Part shown: piece after piece, positions 37,492 through 39,044 of the stretch | Position numbering within the stretch: the first letter of the stretch is position 1 | Layout of the letters: each line of letters opens with the position of its first letter | Source of the DNA: Streptomyces himalayensis subsp. himalayensis | Lineage (GTDB): Bacteria > Actinomycetota > Actinomycetes > Streptomycetales > Streptomycetaceae | Assembly: GCF_013778455.1 (NCBI RefSeq) | Contig: NZ_JACEHE010000052.1 | Coordinates: forward strand, 1 to 39,044 | DNA: 39,044 bases | Direction of reading: 5' to 3' | Program-made: the position numbers and the translations under genes | Notes under the pieces: generated by a model | Database searches by the model: none | Seen by the model: the letters and a program-made list of their open reading frames with translations, nothing else | What the model was told of the DNA's origin: nothing

Positions 37492-37692
37492 AAGCATGTG
37501 AACCTGAGACTCCCCGACGATCTGCACGAACAGGCCCGGGCCGCCGCCGCAGCCGATGACCGCTCCCTGAACTCATGGCTGGTTGCCGTCGTGCGACGCG
37601 CCGTCATCTCGGGCGAGACGCCGAATCGCCCTGAAGGCGATTCGGCTAACCCTGCCCCGCTACGCGGGAGCGGGCATTCACCCCGGCCCTGA
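37489..37692 (+). CDS. Ribbon-helix-helix (Arc/HicB-antitoxin-like) protein divergent from tnpB
   Basis: 67 residues. KHVNLRLPDDLHEQARAAAAADDRSLNSWLVAVVRRAV is a complete RHH fold: the DNA-binding strand KHVNLRL, helix A and helix B with the SLNSWLV turn. The last ~28 residues are Pro/Gly-rich and encoded by left-end hairpin sequence, so they are probably not structured. Such proteins bind palindromes as dimers, and a perfect 14-bp palindrome overlaps its own start codon. No toxin gene is adjacent, so a role as repressor of tnpB and itself is the best inference. Confidence 0.8.
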   Translation: MKHVNLRLPDDLHEQARAAAAADDRSLNSWLVAVVRRAVISGETPNRPEGDSANPAPLRGSGHSPRP

Positions 37693-37701
37693 AGGACCGG
37701 G
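37621..37701. repeat. Left-end hairpins of the TnpB element
   Basis: Three stem-loops follow each other: CCGAATCGCC-CTGAA-GGCGATTCGG (37621-37645, perfect 10 bp), CCCGCT...AGCGGG (~37656-37674) and CCCGGCCC-TGAA-GGACCGGG (37682-37701). Subterminal hairpins of this type are recognised by TnpA in IS200/IS605 elements. The first two and part of the third overlap the 3' end of the RHH gene. Confidence 0.65.
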
Positions 37702-38006
37702 CACCCTGCCCGGAAGAAGGGTGGGCGGTCTGCCCTGTCCCGTGAACGGTCTGCTCCATCATTTCCGCAGGAGCGCCAGTCGTCGCGCGCAAGATCCGAG
37801 TCCCTTCGTCGCTTTCCTGTCCATTGCACGCCTGGCACGACGGAACGGGGGGCTGCGTTGGTCCTCGATCAGCGGGCCGAAAGTCCCTCTCTTCGGAGCG
37901 CACAGCTCTCTTCGGCAAGGGCAGACCGGCGCATCCTGGTCGCAGGACATCGGCTTCGTCGCAGGACAACAGGTTCGTCACATCAAAAACAGGTGGAGAC
38001 CCCGAC
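37702..38006. other. Gene-free stretch between TnpB element and P1 peptidase
   Basis: About 305 bp with no convincing gene on either strand. It holds the (unplaced) left boundary of the element. Near its right end, GTCGCAGGACA is directly repeated (37940-37970) in a slightly AT-richer segment that probably contains the peptidase promoter. No riboswitch or RNA gene was recognised. Confidence 0.5.
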
Positions 38007-39041
38007 ATGGCAGTTGATGCGCTGACAGATGTGTCCGGGCTGCGCGTGGGGCACGCCACCCGGACCGGGGACGGCTGGCTCACCGGCACCACCGTCGTGC
38101 TCGCGCCGGAGGGCGGGGCGGTCGCGGCCGTGGACGTGCGCGGCGGCGGCCCCGGCACGAAGGAGACGGACGCGCTCGACCCGCGCAATCTGGTGCAGCG
38201 GGTCGAGGCCGTCGTCCTCACCGGCGGCAGCGCGTACGGGCTGGACTCGGCGTCCGGGGTGATGGCCTGGCTGGAGGAACGGCGGCGGGGCGTACGGGTG
38301 GGCCCCGAGCCGTCGCACGTCGTGCCCGTCGTCCCGGCGGCATGCGTCTTCGACCTGGGCCGCGGCGGCGACTTCCGGGCCAGGCCGGACGCGTCGACGG
38401 GCCGGGCAGCGGTGGAGGCGGCAGCGTGCACAGAGCTGGGCACGCCGGTGCAGACGGGCAGCGTGGGCGCCGGCACGGGCGCGGTGGTCGGCGGCATCAA
38501 GGGCGGGGTCGGCACGGCGAGCGCCCTGCTCGACTCGGGTGTCACTGTTGCCGCGCTGGTGGTGGCCAATGCCGCGGGCTCGGCGGTCGACCCGCTGACA
38601 GGCGTGCTCTATGGGCAGTTCTTCGAAGGGCGCGCGGCCTATCCGTCGGCGGCGGTCCATGATGCGGCGCAGCGTCGGCTGGCGGAGTCGGCCGCGAAGA
38701 ACACACAGAACGCTCCGGCGCCGCTGAACACCACGCTGGCGGTCGTCGCCACCGACGCCGGGCTGACTCGCGCGCAGGCGCAGAAGCTCGCGGGCACGGC
38801 GCACGACGGCATCGCACGTGCCGTGCGCCCGGTCCATCTCCTCAATGACGGCGACACCGTCTTCGCCCTGGCCACCGGTGACCGCGCGCTGGCCACCGGG
38901 AACCCCCTCGCGCTGAACGAGATCCTCGCGGCCGGCGCGGACATGGTGACGCGGGCGATCGTACGGGCGGTCCTGTCCGCCGAGTCCGTGGAAGGGCCGG
39001 GCGGCGGCTACCCGTCGTACCGGCAGCTTTACGGGAGTTGA
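38007..39041 (+). CDS. P1 (DmpA/S58) family peptidase
   Basis: Ntn-fold, self-cleaving aminopeptidase family. 344 residues from ATG 38007 (MAVDALTDVSGLRVGHATRT), with GGTGGAG about 9 nt upstream. Motifs are VSGLRVGHA near the start, VVLTGGSAYGLDSASGVMAWLEE, VGAGTGAVVGGIKGGVGTAS and the autocleavage region PLNTTLAVVATDAGLT. There T242, after N241, is the predicted nucleophile at the start of the beta chain. The frame is open upstream, but family similarity starts at this ATG. The substrate is unknown (N-terminal D-amino or beta-amino acids in studied relatives). The stop codon lies 3 bp before the window end. Confidence 0.9.
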   Translation: MAVDALTDVSGLRVGHATRTGDGWLTGTTVVLAPEGGAVAAVDVRGGGPGTKETDALDPRNLVQRVEAVVLTGGSAYGLDSASGVMAWLEERRRGVRVGPEPSHVVPVVPAACVFDLGRGGDFRARPDASTGRAAVEAAACTELGTPVQTGSVGAGTGAVVGGIKGGVGTASALLDSGVTVAALVVANAAGSAVDPLTGVLYGQFFEGRAAYPSAAVHDAAQRRLAESAAKNTQNAPAPLNTTLAVVATDAGLTRAQAQKLAGTAHDGIARAVRPVHLLNDGDTVFALATGDRALATGNPLALNEILAAGADMVTRAIVRAVLSAESVEGPGGGYPSYRQLYGS

Positions 39042-39044
39042 GGG

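Larger units (their letters stand above)
36154..37710 (-). mobile_element. IS200/IS605-type element with tnpB and a divergent RHH gene (no tnpA)
   Basis: The right end (minus-strand 3' side) is defined by the hairpin at 36164-36183 followed by GATGTCAA, ending at 36154. The left end is placed near 37710, after three hairpins (37621-37701), but its exact base cannot be fixed. Between them are tnpB and a divergent small gene. With no Y1 transposase, movement would need TnpA in trans, so the element is either non-autonomous or domesticated. Confidence 0.75.

Noticed and set aside
37489..37692. Type II toxin-antitoxin antitoxin
   Set aside because: No toxin gene is adjacent. The partner is tnpB, so an element regulator is more likely.

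Overview
The window is chromosomal DNA of a Streptomyces or very close relative. Third codon positions are strongly G/C, GTG/TTG starts are common, and there is an SsgA-like sporulation protein, a SepX-type divisome protein, a Nur-type nickel operator and several actinobacterial regulators (SARP, MerR, TetR). Most of it is ordinary core genome. The accessory parts are two TnpB (IS200/IS605-type) elements, one at each end, and scattered tandem repeats.

Region by region. (1) 1-780: 3' part of a TnpB element whose right end abuts the C-terminal remnant of a subtilisin-like (S8) protease gene. (2) 795-3926: nickel ECF transporter operon nikMN-nikQ-nikO behind a perfect Nur-type box, divergent from an SsgA-like gene. 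(3) 4144-7828: MMPL exporter with fused carboxypeptidase-regulatory-like repeats, its TetR regulator, and two identical-type palindromic operators. (4) 7945-11316: tricorn-core protease. (5) 11460-16179: small hydrophilic protein, then a translationally coupled operon of Baeyer-Villiger monooxygenase, alpha/beta hydrolase and short-chain dehydrogenase, with a divergent MerR regulator. (6) 16187-19608: exonuclease III, GNAT acetyltransferase, secreted protein, and a SARP-ABATE-CGNR fusion regulator. (7) 19784-19857: tRNA-Ala(CGC). (8) 19983-26510: the conserved actinobacterial block sepX, rimJ-like, mog, moaC, moeA/glp, galU and the divergent 5-formyl-THF cyclo-ligase. (9) 26580-35784: penicillin acylase, cation/proton antiporter, MFS permease, ruc (FmdB-type) behind a CIRCE element, MTA phosphorylase, an RcpC/CpaB-like protein and mscL. 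(10) 35807-39041: small conserved protein, truncated gene end, a complete TnpB element with a divergent ribbon-helix-helix gene, then a P1-family peptidase.

The gene content of regions 8-9 matches the M. tuberculosis Rv0985c-Rv0996 neighbourhood (mscL, ruc, cyclo-ligase, galU, moeA1, rimJ, membrane protein). It joins nucleotide-sugar synthesis, a gephyrin-like MoeA and its probable membrane partner SepX/GlpR, and an HrcA-controlled redox chaperone.

The most unusual signal is in the right-hand TnpB element. tnpB and a ribbon-helix-helix gene are divergent and only 28 bp apart. The whole gap plus both start codons forms a perfect 14-bp inverted repeat that also carries two -10-like hexamers. 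This looks like a self-contained, symmetrically regulated, leaderless TnpB/RHH module. No rRNA, CRISPR array, prophage or biosynthetic cluster was seen.
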